NCBI RefSeq assembly: GCF_003852495.1
Contig: NZ_QAJI01000004.1
Coordinates: 376,445-440,444 of the forward strand
From: Taibaiella sp. KBW10
GTDB lineage: Bacteria; Bacteroidota; Bacteroidia; Chitinophagales; Chitinophagaceae
DNA: 64,000 bases
Direction: 5' to 3'
This document shows positions 1 to 8,338 of the stretch, piece after piece. Position 1 is the stretch's first letter; each line of letters starts with the position of its first letter. The notes below the pieces were generated by a model. It was given only the letters and a program-made list of their open reading frames with translations, was not told the DNA's origin and ran no database searches. A program made the translations under genes and the position numbers.

Positions 1-33
1 CAGTGCCTTTTGTTCTTTTGTACGTGTATTTAA

Positions 34-1563
34 TTATTTTTTCAGGAATTCTTCCCAATCAATTAATTGTGTTCCTTTCAGCACCCTTGGAAATTTATTC
101 ATGGCACCATACTTACCCATATGTTTCAAATAATCTATAAAACGTTCTTTTGGTAAGATTTCGATAAAGACTTCTTTCAGTGCAGACTGCCGCTCTACCG
201 CATAGTCATCATTAATGCGGCATAAGGTCTCATCGATGATTCTTTTAATCTGTTCCTTATCTACATTTTGGTTGTCGCAGCCAATATACCATCTGTGGGC
301 AAACCTGTTTTCATAAGGAAAACCGGCCACTGTAAATTCACCAATGCTTAAACCGGTTTCATTAATGATGGCATCGATCGCTTTGTTGATATTGTCTACA
401 GACATGTGCTCTCCGCAAAGGCTTAAGAATTGTTTGGTACGGCCTACAATCACAAGCTCGTTGTGTCTTACCGAGGTAAAGCGCACCACATCACCGATTA
501 TATAACGCCAGGCACCGGAGCAGGTCGATAACATAACGGCATAATCCGTTCCTTTTTCTACTTCATGAATGAATTTGCTCTGTGCATTAGGCCTTACTTC
601 TCCGTCTTCCGTAAAATTTTCTTCATTAAACGGTACAAATTCAAAGAAAATACCCGCGTTTAATTCTAATTGTATACCCGATACGCCCGGTCTGGATTGA
701 AAACCGAAAGAACCTTCAGAGGCCATATAGGTTTCAATATAGGTAATCGGTTTGCCCATCAGTTGCTTCAGGGGTTCCCGGTATGGTTCAAAAGCAACGC
801 CTCCGTGGATGTATACCGAAAGGTTAGGCCACATTTCGTGGATATTTTTCAGGTTATATTTTTTGACAATCTCTTCCAGTACAATCAAAGCCCATGCCGG
901 AACACCACATAAGGTACCTACATTCCATTTAGGCGCATTCTCTACAATCAGCTTTATGCGTTCTTCCCAATTGGGGCTTTTAGATATCTTTTTGCCCGGC
1001 TTGTACAGGAGGTTAGAAAATAATTTAGGCATGTTCTTGGCACTGATTCCGCTCATATCGCCTTCATAATAGTCGTCTTTCTCCATTAAAGAAGTGGTGC
1101 CGCCCAACATTAAAATACCTTTGGTAAAGGCTGCCGGTGGAATGTCAAAATTGGTCATAGAGTAAAACTGCTTTAACCCTACTTTTTTGATCGAACGGAT
1201 CATATCGGAGGTCACCGGAATATGCTTGCTTGCCGATTCGGAAGTACCCGAACTGAGGGCGAAGTACTTTACTTTACCCGGCCAGGTGACGTCTGCTTCA
1301 CTTTTGAGGCAACGATACCACCACTGGTCATGCATAGAATTGTAATTATGTTCCGGAATCGTATTTTTAAAGACCGTAGGAAAATCTACGGCTTCCGATA
1401 GTATTTTTTCGAATTGATAATGCTTACCAAAAGCCGTATACTGTGCTTTCTCCAGCAGTTTTTTCAAGGTTTTGCGCTGTACATTCCAATCGTTATCTTT
1501 CTTTTTACTAAATCTTTTTCTTATTTTCAAAGAACGGGAAATGATTTCTCCAATAATGGGCAT
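34..1563 (-). CDS. GH3 auxin-responsive promoter family protein (acyl-adenylating enzyme)
   Basis: About 509 aa resembling the GH3 family, members of the ANL adenylating superfamily that in plants conjugate amino acids to jasmonate or auxin; the bacterial substrate is unknown. The ATP-binding style segment FALSSGTSES (about residues 101-110) and the later YIETYMASEGSFG and YIIGDVVRF motifs are typical of the family. The frame is open to 1647, but the start at 1563 (MPIIGEIISRS) is preferred because a promoter-like pair lies at 1591-1622, inside the longer version. It is transcribed away from the small gene at 1761. Family assignment is fairly secure; substrate is not inferable. Confidence 0.85.
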   Translation of the reverse strand: MPIIGEIISRSLKIRKRFSKKKDNDWNVQRKTLKKLLEKAQYTAFGKHYQFEKILSEAVDFPTVFKNTIPEHNYNSMHDQWWYRCLKSEADVTWPGKVKYFALSSGTSESASKHIPVTSDMIRSIKKVGLKQFYSMTNFDIPPAAFTKGILMLGGTTSLMEKDDYYEGDMSGISAKNMPKLFSNLLYKPGKKISKSPNWEERIKLIVENAPKWNVGTLCGVPAWALIVLEEIVKKYNLKNIHEMWPNLSVYIHGGVAFEPYREPLKQLMGKPITYIETYMASEGSFGFQSRPGVSGIQLELNAGIFFEFVPFNEENFTEDGEVRPNAQSKFIHEVEKGTDYAVMLSTCSGAWRYIIGDVVRFTSVRHNELVIVGRTKQFLSLCGEHMSVDNINKAIDAIINETGLSIGEFTVAGFPYENRFAHRWYIGCDNQNVDKEQIKRIIDETLCRINDDYAVERQSALKEVFIEILPKERFIDYLKHMGKYGAMNKFPRVLKGTQLIDWEEFLKK

Positions 1564-1590
1564 GTTAAGTGGCTGTGTTGTTTTCAGCTG

Positions 1591-1622
1591 CGAAGTTAAA
1601 TACATTAGCTGCTCATTTGCAA
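1591..1622 (-). promoter_or_regulatory. Putative promoter of the GH3-family gene
   Basis: On the minus strand TTG (1620-1622), 21 nt, then TAACTTCG (1591-1598), close to the Bacteroidota -33/-7 form TTG...TAnnTTTG. It lies about 30 nt before the ATG at 1563 and supports that start. Confidence 0.45.
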
Positions 1623-1705
1623 ATAAAGTATTGAAAAAATAACACAAAGGATTGTCATATTTTAGCGAAAATGAGTATAAACTGAAGATATCATATTAAA
1701 TTTAC

Positions 1706-1737
1706 TTTGTAATTTAGAAATGCTTTTTGTAATTTCG
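1706..1737 (+). promoter_or_regulatory. Putative promoter of the 88-aa gene
   Basis: TTTG at 1706-1709, a 20-nt spacer, then TAATTTCG at 1730-1737, near the Bacteroidota consensus. The ATG follows at 1761, giving a leader of about 15-20 nt. Confidence 0.45.
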
Positions 1738-1760
1738 CACACTTTAAAGCGCTTTTACAG

Positions 1761-2027
1761 ATGACATCAAAAATGATTCAGAAGGAAGAAATTGAAAATT
1801 ATTTAATTGTTCCTGCATCAGAAGACAAATCGTCTACCCTAATCAAAGACTTAGAATACGCCGTAAGACTGGGAAACGAGTATAAGGGAAAAACAATCAT
1901 TACCTTTCAGTCTTCTGAAGGTCCTTTGACCGTGGAGACGACCGTATGGTCTGTTACCGAAAATAATATACAGTTGAAAGGCGGTATTACGATACCTCTT
2001 TCCAGCATTATTATGGTTTCTTTCTAA
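1761..2027 (+). CDS. Small conserved hypothetical protein, 88 aa
   Basis: An 88-residue soluble protein with no signal peptide or membrane segment. The composition is acidic at the start, followed by alternating beta-strand-like stretches (KTIITFQSS, TVETTVWSVT, NNIQLKGGITIPLSS), which suggests a small beta-barrel or SH3-like fold. A second Met at residue 5 (1773) could also start it. It has its own promoter-like signal upstream and sits 64 nt before the glycosyltransferase on the same strand. I do not recognise a named family; the regular codon use and promoter make it a credible gene. Confidence 0.7.
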   Translation: MTSKMIQKEEIENYLIVPASEDKSSTLIKDLEYAVRLGNEYKGKTIITFQSSEGPLTVETTVWSVTENNIQLKGGITIPLSSIIMVSF

Positions 2028-2091
2028 TCATTCTACTTTTTATACTATTTTAGGGATAATTTCGCAGCGGAATTATCCTTTATTTTTATCG

Positions 2092-3216
2092 ATGAGAATT
2101 GGCGTCAATACAAGACTGTTTCTGAAAGGAAAACTCGAAGGCATCGGCTGGTTTGCCCACGAAACCCTAAAACGGATCGTACAAAACCACCCGGAGCATG
2201 AATTCTTCTTTTTTTTCGACAGGGCATACGATCCGGAATTTGTTTTTGCACCGAATGTAACCCCTGTAGTCTTACATCCTCAGGCGCGGCATCCCATACT
2301 CTTCTATATCTGGTGTGAATGGGCCATCCCACAGGCTTTAAAAAAATACAAAATAGACGTTTACCTTTCTCCCGACAACTATGGCAGTTTACGGACAAAA
2401 GTACCTACCTGTCTGGTGATCCATGATCTGGCTTTTGAGCATTTTCCTAAATTCATCAAAGGCGTTCACCTCAGGCACTATAAATATTACCTGCCACGAT
2501 TTGCCAAAAAAGCAACCCAGATTGCAACGGTATCCACATTTACCAAAGAAGATATCGCCCAGAGATACCATATACCCGAAGACAAAATAGATGTGGTCTA
2601 TAATGGTGCCCATGAAGTGTACAAACCTTTACCTTATGAAGACAAACAGGCGGTAAAAGATAAATACACCGATGGAAATGAATTTTTTCTTTTCACCGGC
2701 GCCTTGCATCCCAGGAAGAATGTGATCAATCTGCTGAAGGCATTTGTAAAATTTAAACGCAGGCAGCGCAGCCCGATGAAATTGGTCATCGTCGGCCGTC
2801 TGGCCTGGCTGGCCAAAGATATACAGGAAGCCAAAGAGCGCATGCCTTATAAAGAGGATGTGATCTGGCTGGGTTATCAGGAAGTTGAGGAGCTGGCGCG
2901 TATTACCGCTTCGGCTTACGCGATGGTCTATCCTTCTTTATTTGAAGGCTTTGGTATTCCGATCCTCGAAGCCCTGACCTGTAAAGTACCCGTTATTGCC
3001 TCTAATACCTCTTCTATGCCCGAAGTAACGGGAGATGCCGGTTTACTGGTCGACCCGACCAGCGTGGACGAAATTGCCCAGGCTATGGAACGCATCTATA
3101 AAGATGAACCCCTGCGGCATCGGTTGATACAGAATGCAGCCCGTCAAAGTGCCTTGTTCAGCTGGGATCTTAGTGCGGAAAAGCTATGGCAGTCTATCAT
3201 GAAATGTGTCCAATAG
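2092..3216 (+). CDS. Glycosyltransferase family 4 (GT-B fold)
   Basis: 374 aa, a retaining GT-B glycosyltransferase of the GT4 group that transfers sugar from a nucleotide-sugar donor. The N-terminal half starts with MRIGVNTRL and contains the acceptor-side fold; the C-terminal donor domain begins near FTGALHPRKNVINLLKAF and carries YPSLFEGFGIPILEAL, the E-x7-E donor-binding motif, then PVIASNTSSMPEV and GLLVDP. Length is normal. The yraN-like gene follows after a single base, so the two are co-transcribed. The substrate (for example envelope polysaccharide or glycoprotein) is not inferable; no other polysaccharide genes are adjacent. Confidence 0.9.
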   Translation: MRIGVNTRLFLKGKLEGIGWFAHETLKRIVQNHPEHEFFFFFDRAYDPEFVFAPNVTPVVLHPQARHPILFYIWCEWAIPQALKKYKIDVYLSPDNYGSLRTKVPTCLVIHDLAFEHFPKFIKGVHLRHYKYYLPRFAKKATQIATVSTFTKEDIAQRYHIPEDKIDVVYNGAHEVYKPLPYEDKQAVKDKYTDGNEFFLFTGALHPRKNVINLLKAFVKFKRRQRSPMKLVIVGRLAWLAKDIQEAKERMPYKEDVIWLGYQEVEELARITASAYAMVYPSLFEGFGIPILEALTCKVPVIASNTSSMPEVTGDAGLLVDPTSVDEIAQAMERIYKDEPLRHRLIQNAARQSALFSWDLSAEKLWQSIMKCVQ

Positions 3217-3217
3217 G

Positions 3218-3574
3218 ATGAGTCACCATATTTCCAAAGGAATCCTGGGCGAAAAACTCGCCGTTGCCTTTCTGGAAAGCAAACAACATCATATTGTGCA
3301 GACTAATTTCCGTGCAGATCGTAAGGAGGTCGACATCATCTCGCTAAAAGAGAATATTCTAATTTTTACGGAGGTCAAAACCCGCAGCAATTTTGCTTTT
3401 GGCTATCCCGAAGCGGCCGTCACCAAAACAAAACAGGCACATATCAAAGCTGTTGCTGCATTATTCCTGCAGGATCATCCGGAATTTACCCAAATACGTT
3501 TTGATGTAATCAGTATTATTTTGGCCGGAACACAGGCAAAGGAAATTCATCATATAGAAGATGCTTTTTATTGA
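3218..3574 (+). CDS. yraN: YraN/UPF0102 family endonuclease-like protein
   Basis: 118 aa of the UPF0102 family, small proteins with a restriction-endonuclease-like (PD-(D/E)xK) core of unclear biological role. Visible family marks are KGILGEKLAVAFLE near the start, the RADRKEVDIIS core (catalytic Asp region) and FTEVKTRSN (E-x-K). A GTG at 3206 would lengthen it by four residues and overlap the glycosyltransferase; the ATG at 3218, one base after that gene's stop, fits the family's usual N-terminus. Length is normal for the family. Confidence 0.9.
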   Translation: MSHHISKGILGEKLAVAFLESKQHHIVQTNFRADRKEVDIISLKENILIFTEVKTRSNFAFGYPEAAVTKTKQAHIKAVAALFLQDHPEFTQIRFDVISIILAGTQAKEIHHIEDAFY

Positions 3575-3593
3575 GATATACAATTATAAGTAA

Positions 3594-4241
3594 TTAAGCA
3601 TCAATAATTTCTAAGAGCACTGGCTTTGTTTTGCCATCGATGATATTGGCTAGTATTTTCAAAAAGGCAGGCGATACGGTCGGACAACCGTCACTCTGGC
3701 AAATCGGATAAGGATCCACTTCATTGTTGGGAACGCATTCATGGGCATGCAACACGACAAAGCGTTCAAAAGCATTGTTATTACTCGCCTCGAGACCATG
3801 CAATTTATAGGCTAGGCCAAAGGTACCCTGATAGGCAAGCCCGATCTTATATTTACCCAAAGCGGTGCAGCCGCCACCCACAACATTACTATATCGTCTG
3901 CTCACCTGCACTGTTTCATTACAACGGCCATGGGCGACTAAGGCTTGTTGCACTACTTTTTGATGTATGGCATCATAAATAAAAAAGCGGTCTTTGCCGG
4001 AAGCAATGCGCATATTGAGCACAAAAACGACCGTGGTATCGTAACCGTTTTTACGGGCATAGGCGACTAACTGTTTGGCCTTGGCCATAATACGCGGCAA
4101 TTCGGAGGGATCGACCGGTTTTTGGCTATTTATTGCCTTGTTTCTAAAGAGATAATTGGCCGTACTCCGGTAGTTAAAAGCGATAAATATAAGCAGGCCG
4201 GCAAGCAGAAAACCGACAATGATAAGCATTACTTTTTTCAT
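3594..4241 (-). CDS. Murein L,D-transpeptidase catalytic domain (YkuD_2-like) protein
   Basis: 215 aa with an N-terminal membrane anchor or signal (MKKVMLIIVGFLLAGLLIFI) and a periplasmic domain of the YkuD_2 type. Conserved pieces are AHGRCNET (about 103-110), SNVVGGGCTALGKYKIG (about 118-134), HAHEC (165-169) and CQSDGCPTVSP, giving the His-Ser-Gly-Cys style active site (His167, Ser183, Cys186). Proteins of this family are thought to act on peptidoglycan stem peptides. The frame is open upstream to 4370, but that extension runs over the promoter of the divergent ABC-F gene, so the start at 4241 is chosen. Transcribed alone. Confidence 0.8.
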   Translation of the reverse strand: MKKVMLIIVGFLLAGLLIFIAFNYRSTANYLFRNKAINSQKPVDPSELPRIMAKAKQLVAYARKNGYDTTVVFVLNMRIASGKDRFFIYDAIHQKVVQQALVAHGRCNETVQVSRRYSNVVGGGCTALGKYKIGLAYQGTFGLAYKLHGLEASNNNAFERFVVLHAHECVPNNEVDPYPICQSDGCPTVSPAFLKILANIIDGKTKPVLLEIIDA

Positions 4242-4269
4242 ATGATGATTGATGCTGCAATTTATCGAA

Positions 4270-4297
4270 TTGCTTTGTAGTAATTTGGTTAAATTTG
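4270..4297 (+). promoter_or_regulatory. Putative promoter of the ABC-F gene
   Basis: TTG at 4270-4272, 17-nt spacer, TAAATTTG at 4290-4297, which matches TAnnTTTG fully. The ATG at 4328 lies about 25 nt below the expected start of transcription; the longer frame from 4295 would begin inside the promoter. Confidence 0.5.
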
Positions 4298-4327
4298 CAG
4301 CTCTTAAACACAAAATACTATAGTAAT

Positions 4328-6271
4328 ATGCTTTTAGCACTGAACAATATAACGTTTTCTTTTGGCGCACGCACGATGCTGGATGAAGCCAGCTGGCAGA
4401 TCGGGGAGAATGAACGTATTGGCTTGATTGGTCCGAATGGTGCCGGAAAATCCACGCTCTTACGCCTGATCACAGGAGAATACAGACCCGAAGCGGGTAA
4501 TATGCAGAAGGCAAACGATGCAACGCTGGGCTTTTTTAACCAGGATTTGCTTAGTTTTTCTACTGACGACAGTATACTTACTGTGTGTATGCAAGCTTAT
4601 GAAAGAGCAGCAGAAATGGAACGCCAGATTGAAAAACTGACTAAAGAAATTGAAGATAATCCGGAAGATGAAGATTTGCTGATCCGGTATAGTGAAGCCC
4701 TGCATGATTTTGAATTGGCAGGCGGATATGAAATGGAGCATAAGGCTGCTGCGGTACTCGAAGGTCTGGGTTTCCTGACCAAAGACTTGCACCGCCCTTA
4801 CAATCAGTTTTCCGGGGGATGGAGAATGAGGGTATTGCTAGCTAAAATCATGTTGCAGCAACCGGATATTCTCTTATTGGATGAACCGACCAACCACTTG
4901 GATCTTCCCTCTATCGAATGGCTGGAGAAATACCTGCAATCCTATCCGGGTACAGTGATCATCGTTTCGCATGACCGTTATTTCCTGGACAGAATGGTAA
5001 CCAAAATCGTTGAACTGTTCCAACAAAAATTACATATTTATTCGGGCAACTATACTTTCTATGAAGAAGAAAAGGCGACCCGTATGGAGTTTTTAGAGCG
5101 CGAATATGAGAACCAGCAGAAATTTATCAAACAACAGGAGCGCTTTATTGAACGTTTCCGTGCACAGGCTACCAAAGCAGCGCAGGCACAAAGTGCCATC
5201 AAGCGTTTGGATAAGCTGGAAAAAATAGAGCTGAATGATGAGGGCGCACCAAGAATGAATATCAGTTTTGATGTGGGGGTAACGCCAGGCAAGATTATTT
5301 GTGATCTCAAAAATGTGTCGAAGGCTTATGGCGACCTGCAATTGCTTAAAAACGCAGATGCCGAAATCATCAGGGGTGATAAAATTGCTTTAGTGGGTGC
5401 CAATGGTAAAGGTAAATCAACCTTGATGCGTATCGTAACGGGCAATGAAACTTTTGAAGGTGTTCGTACCGGTTGGCATAATGTAATCTCCAGTTTCTAC
5501 GCGCAGCACCAGTTGGAAAGCCTGCAGGTTGAAAACAATATCTTAGATGAATTAAAACTTTGCGGCAGTAATAAGACGGAGGTGCAATTGCGCCAGCTCT
5601 TAGGCTGTTTCTTGTTTTCGGGCGATGATGTGTTTAAAAAGATCAAAGTATTATCGGGAGGAGAAAAGGCGAGGGTAGCCCTGGCAAAAGTAATCACAAG
5701 CAATGCCAATTTCTTATTGCTGGATGAACCGACCAACCACCTGGATATGCAGTCTGTAGAACTATTGATACAGGCCTTACAACAATATGAAGGTACCTAT
5801 ATCCTGATTTCGCATGACCGTTATTTTGTGAGTAAAACGGCTAATAAATTCTGGGAGATTGAAGAAGGAAAAGTAAAGTCTTTTGAAGGTACTTATGACG
5901 AGTGGATCTACTGGAAAGAAAAGATTGCCAAAGAACAACTGGCAGCCAAAACAGCAGAAAAGAACACCCCTAAACCGGCCAAATTAGCGCAACCGGTAAA
6001 AACGGTGGTACAAAATGTAAACAGGGAACAGCAAAAAGAAATTCAAAAGCAGCAAAAGGCGGTAGAACGCATAGAGCAGCAATTGAATGAAGCCAATGCT
6101 CTGAAGGTTACTTACGAAAATGACCTGGGTAACCCGGATATTTATGCCGATAAAGATAAATTCAAAAAAGCTGAGGATTTGTATAAGGCCCAAATGCAAA
6201 AATGCAATACGTTACAAACACAGTATGATACGGCTTTTGAGCAATTAATGAATCTGGAAGAAGGGGCTTAA
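4328..6271 (+). CDS. ABC-F family ATP-binding protein
   Basis: 647 aa with two ABC ATPase domains and no membrane segment, the form of ABC-F proteins that bind the ribosomal E site and assist translation or give antibiotic protection. First domain: Walker A GPNGAGKST (35-43), signature FSGGWRMRV, Walker B DILLLDEPTNHLD. Second domain: GANGKGKST, LSGGEKARV, NFLLLDEPTNHLD. A charged linker (KEEKATRMEFLEREYENQQ region) separates them, and the C-terminus is a Lys/Glu/Gln-rich coiled coil as in Uup/YdiF-type members. A bidirectional-looking terminator follows at 6282-6315. Subgroup assignment (housekeeping versus resistance) cannot be made by eye; nothing nearby suggests resistance. Confidence 0.92.
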   Translation: MLLALNNITFSFGARTMLDEASWQIGENERIGLIGPNGAGKSTLLRLITGEYRPEAGNMQKANDATLGFFNQDLLSFSTDDSILTVCMQAYERAAEMERQIEKLTKEIEDNPEDEDLLIRYSEALHDFELAGGYEMEHKAAAVLEGLGFLTKDLHRPYNQFSGGWRMRVLLAKIMLQQPDILLLDEPTNHLDLPSIEWLEKYLQSYPGTVIIVSHDRYFLDRMVTKIVELFQQKLHIYSGNYTFYEEEKATRMEFLEREYENQQKFIKQQERFIERFRAQATKAAQAQSAIKRLDKLEKIELNDEGAPRMNISFDVGVTPGKIICDLKNVSKAYGDLQLLKNADAEIIRGDKIALVGANGKGKSTLMRIVTGNETFEGVRTGWHNVISSFYAQHQLESLQVENNILDELKLCGSNKTEVQLRQLLGCFLFSGDDVFKKIKVLSGGEKARVALAKVITSNANFLLLDEPTNHLDMQSVELLIQALQQYEGTYILISHDRYFVSKTANKFWEIEEGKVKSFEGTYDEWIYWKEKIAKEQLAAKTAEKNTPKPAKLAQPVKTVVQNVNREQQKEIQKQQKAVERIEQQLNEANALKVTYENDLGNPDIYADKDKFKKAEDLYKAQMQKCNTLQTQYDTAFEQLMNLEEGA

Positions 6272-6281
6272 TTAAATATTT

Positions 6282-6315
6282 AAATCCCTTTCTCACCTCG
6301 GTGAGAAAGGGATTT
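6282..6315. terminator. Bidirectional hairpin terminator between convergent genes
   Basis: Perfect 16-bp inverted repeat (6282-6297 and 6300-6315) with a 2-nt centre, A/T-rich on both sides, placed between the ABC-F gene and the convergent methyltransferase. Confidence 0.8.
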
Positions 6316-6350
6316 ATTAAATCGGGCATAAACTTATCGAATACCCGTAT

Positions 6351-7118
6351 TTACAATCTTAGGGAACCGACGTATACCTTGGTTTCATAACCGATACGGA
6401 TCTTGTTATCCTGTTGATAATGCGCAAATAATTTTTTCAGATCATTGATCATCTCCTCGTAAACAGGATTTTCTTGTTTAGGCATATAGGAAGAAGATAA
6501 TAAACGTCCTTTCAAGCCTTCAAAATCAAAAAGCTGTTGATTAGCAAAAAGCTGCTCCGTACAGGAATTGGGCGCGAAGAAGTCTTTGATGCTTTCATAA
6601 TCAACATTCCGATGACTGATCTGTACATAATCGATCGCATACTTAAGGATGAGCTGATCATAGGCTTGTTCAAATTCAGTACGCACCAAACGCTCATTCC
6701 AAATTAAAACAACATATCCATCCGGTTTCAATATCCGTTGAAACTCTTTTCTGACGGGTACCTTATCAAACCAATGAAAGGCCTGTGCGGCCACTACTGC
6801 ATCTACACTATGATCGGGCAATAAAGTATGTTCGGCTGTTCCGTCGAGGGCACTAAATTTTGAATATTCTTTTAAATCTGCTGAAGCCGCAGCACGCATT
6901 GCTGCATTGGGTTCCACCGCAATTACGGTATAATCCAGCTCCAGGAATAAGAGACTTGAAATCCCCGTTCCTGCACCGATATCTGCAATCGTTTTTTGCG
7001 GGCTTAATCCATATTGTGCCTGTAAAAAAAGGACGATCTCCTTTGGATAATGGGGGCGGTATTTTTTATAATCACTTACCCTGTTGCTAAACCGGTTGGT
7101 ACTGTCTTGCTGATGCAT
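6351..7118 (-). CDS. Class I SAM-dependent methyltransferase
   Basis: 255 aa. The SAM-binding motif I is ADIGAGTGISSLLFLE, followed by VIAVEPN (acidic end of strand 2), DGTAEHTLLPDHSVDAVVAAQAFHWFD and LKPDGYVVLIWN, a layout of the Methyltransf_11/25 small-molecule methyltransferases (similar to yeast trans-aconitate methyltransferase-like proteins with the FHWFD motif). The start MHQQDSTNRFSNRVSDYKKY is typical of this group. Substrate unknown. Single gene with a shared terminator downstream. Confidence 0.88.
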   Translation of the reverse strand: MHQQDSTNRFSNRVSDYKKYRPHYPKEIVLFLQAQYGLSPQKTIADIGAGTGISSLLFLELDYTVIAVEPNAAMRAAASADLKEYSKFSALDGTAEHTLLPDHSVDAVVAAQAFHWFDKVPVRKEFQRILKPDGYVVLIWNERLVRTEFEQAYDQLILKYAIDYVQISHRNVDYESIKDFFAPNSCTEQLFANQQLFDFEGLKGRLLSSSYMPKQENPVYEEMINDLKKLFAHYQQDNKIRIGYETKVYVGSLRL

Positions 7119-7201
7119 ATCTTTCTACACTTTATTTACAGTTTTATCCTAAGCATAGGTCAAGGCGAGATGGCTTACCCGTCTTGGCCTATCCCACAAA
7201 A

Positions 7202-7234
7202 AAATATGAAAAGCCGGATTAGCTTTTCATATTT
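7202..7234 (-). terminator. Terminator overlapping the yajQ stop codon
   Basis: 13-bp perfect stem (7202-7214 and 7222-7234). On the minus strand the left arm is the last four codons of yajQ, the stop codon sits in the 7-nt loop, and a run of T residues follows the right arm. Confidence 0.75.
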
Positions 7235-7710
7235 ACAAATTGCAAGGGTAGTTCCAGTGCAGAACTTCTGCACAATGCGATGACTTCTTGTAATTCATCA
7301 ATTTTTTTACCCGTCACGCGAATTACATCATCCATGATCGCAGCCTGTACTTTAGAGCCACTGTCTTTGATCAGTTTTACGATCTTTTTAGCATCGGCCT
7401 GTTCAATTCCATTACGGATCTTGATATCTTTCTTTACATATTTTCCGGAAGCGGTATGGTCTTTACTGATGTCGAAACATTTGGCATCAAGGCCCTGGCG
7501 CATGGCTTTCGTAAGAATGATGTCTTCTGCCTGCTTCAGCTGCATATCACTTTCAATCTCTAATTTGAGCACCATGTTTTTCTTATCCAGCTCGATTTCA
7601 CAATGGCAACCTTTAAAATCATAGCGAGTGCTAATCTCTTTTTTGGCCGTATTAATGGCATTATCTAAGGTTTGAAGATCTACTTTACTGGTAATGTCAA
7701 AAGAAGGCAT
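7219..7710 (-). CDS. yajQ: YajQ family nucleotide-binding protein
   Basis: 163 aa, full length for YajQ/UPF0234. The family start MPSFDITSKVDLQTLDNAIN, the RYDFKG motif and the C-terminal QAAIMDDVIRVTGKKIDELQ are all present. YajQ has two ferredoxin-like domains; some members bind cyclic di-GMP and act with transcription factors, others are reported to bind nucleotides or RNA. Which applies here cannot be told. Monocistronic, ending in a terminator that overlaps its stop codon. Confidence 0.95.
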   Translation of the reverse strand: MPSFDITSKVDLQTLDNAINTAKKEISTRYDFKGCHCEIELDKKNMVLKLEIESDMQLKQAEDIILTKAMRQGLDAKCFDISKDHTASGKYVKKDIKIRNGIEQADAKKIVKLIKDSGSKVQAAIMDDVIRVTGKKIDELQEVIALCRSSALELPLQFVNMKS

Positions 7711-7904
7711 AAATAATAAATTTCTGCAAAGATAAAATTTTTATCTTTTGGAATTAATGACAAATGCAGAAAAATTCGTGTTTCCGCCGGACATCACAGA
7801 TGTAACGTATGCTATATAAGGCTGCACATAAAACAGCCGGACAATACGCCCGGCTGTTCATATCTTTAAAATGCTTTATATGACCCGCATATAGGCTATC
7901 ATTT

Positions 7905-8338
7905 TGTTCGTCCTTTTGTGGCAACAAAAGGACGAAAAATGCCTGTTTTCATCAAGGCGATTGCTCTGCACTACAATTTTGTTACGTTTCGTGCATTGAT
8001 TTTGAGCATTAAGCGAGTATACATGGCTCAAAAATCGCAACTTCAATACAAAATTGTTATCGCTGTGATGAAAACGATAAGCGATCTGTACCGAACAAGT
8101 CGCTTAGGACTGGCCTTATAAATCCGGCGTTAAGAAAATCATTGGCTCGGTCGCTCATTCGTAAATCAATGTCTGAGTTTAGTTTTCTTCCGACCGACAC
8201 ATTGATTTTTAGCCATGGATTTATATAGCCTTGATTTTGGTACCTGTTGCCTTGATGCAAAAGGTACCAATAGCTATAAATGAAAACCCAACGAATAATT
8301 AAGTCCTTGTTTCCGAAAAGCGGATACTCAATATGCTT
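7905..8338. repeat. Structured intergenic repeat, copy 1 (longest copy)
   Basis: About 430 bp without a convincing gene. It shares its first 190 bp with 13685-13921 and its last 215 bp with 20202-20435. It opens with an 8-bp hairpin (7912-7919/7924-7931). A long imperfect inverted repeat follows, with arms from about 7938 and up to about 8075 (TTTTCATCA ... TGATGAAAA, with CAATTTTG/CAAAATTG and TTTTGAGC/GCTCAAAA inside). A second imperfect stem is at about 8134-8152/8192-8210, and near the end there is a GGTACC-type hairpin (about 8240-8270). Short open frames inside it follow the palindromes and are not credible genes. Confidence 0.8.

Noticed and set aside
7801-7904. Possible tRNA or small RNA next to repeat copy 1
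   Set aside because: No cloverleaf or conserved T-arm sequence was seen; the only hairpins belong to the repeat.
7918-8260. Short frames on both strands inside repeat copy 1
   Set aside because: They follow the palindromic structure, are not kept open in copies 2 and 3, and have no family resemblance.
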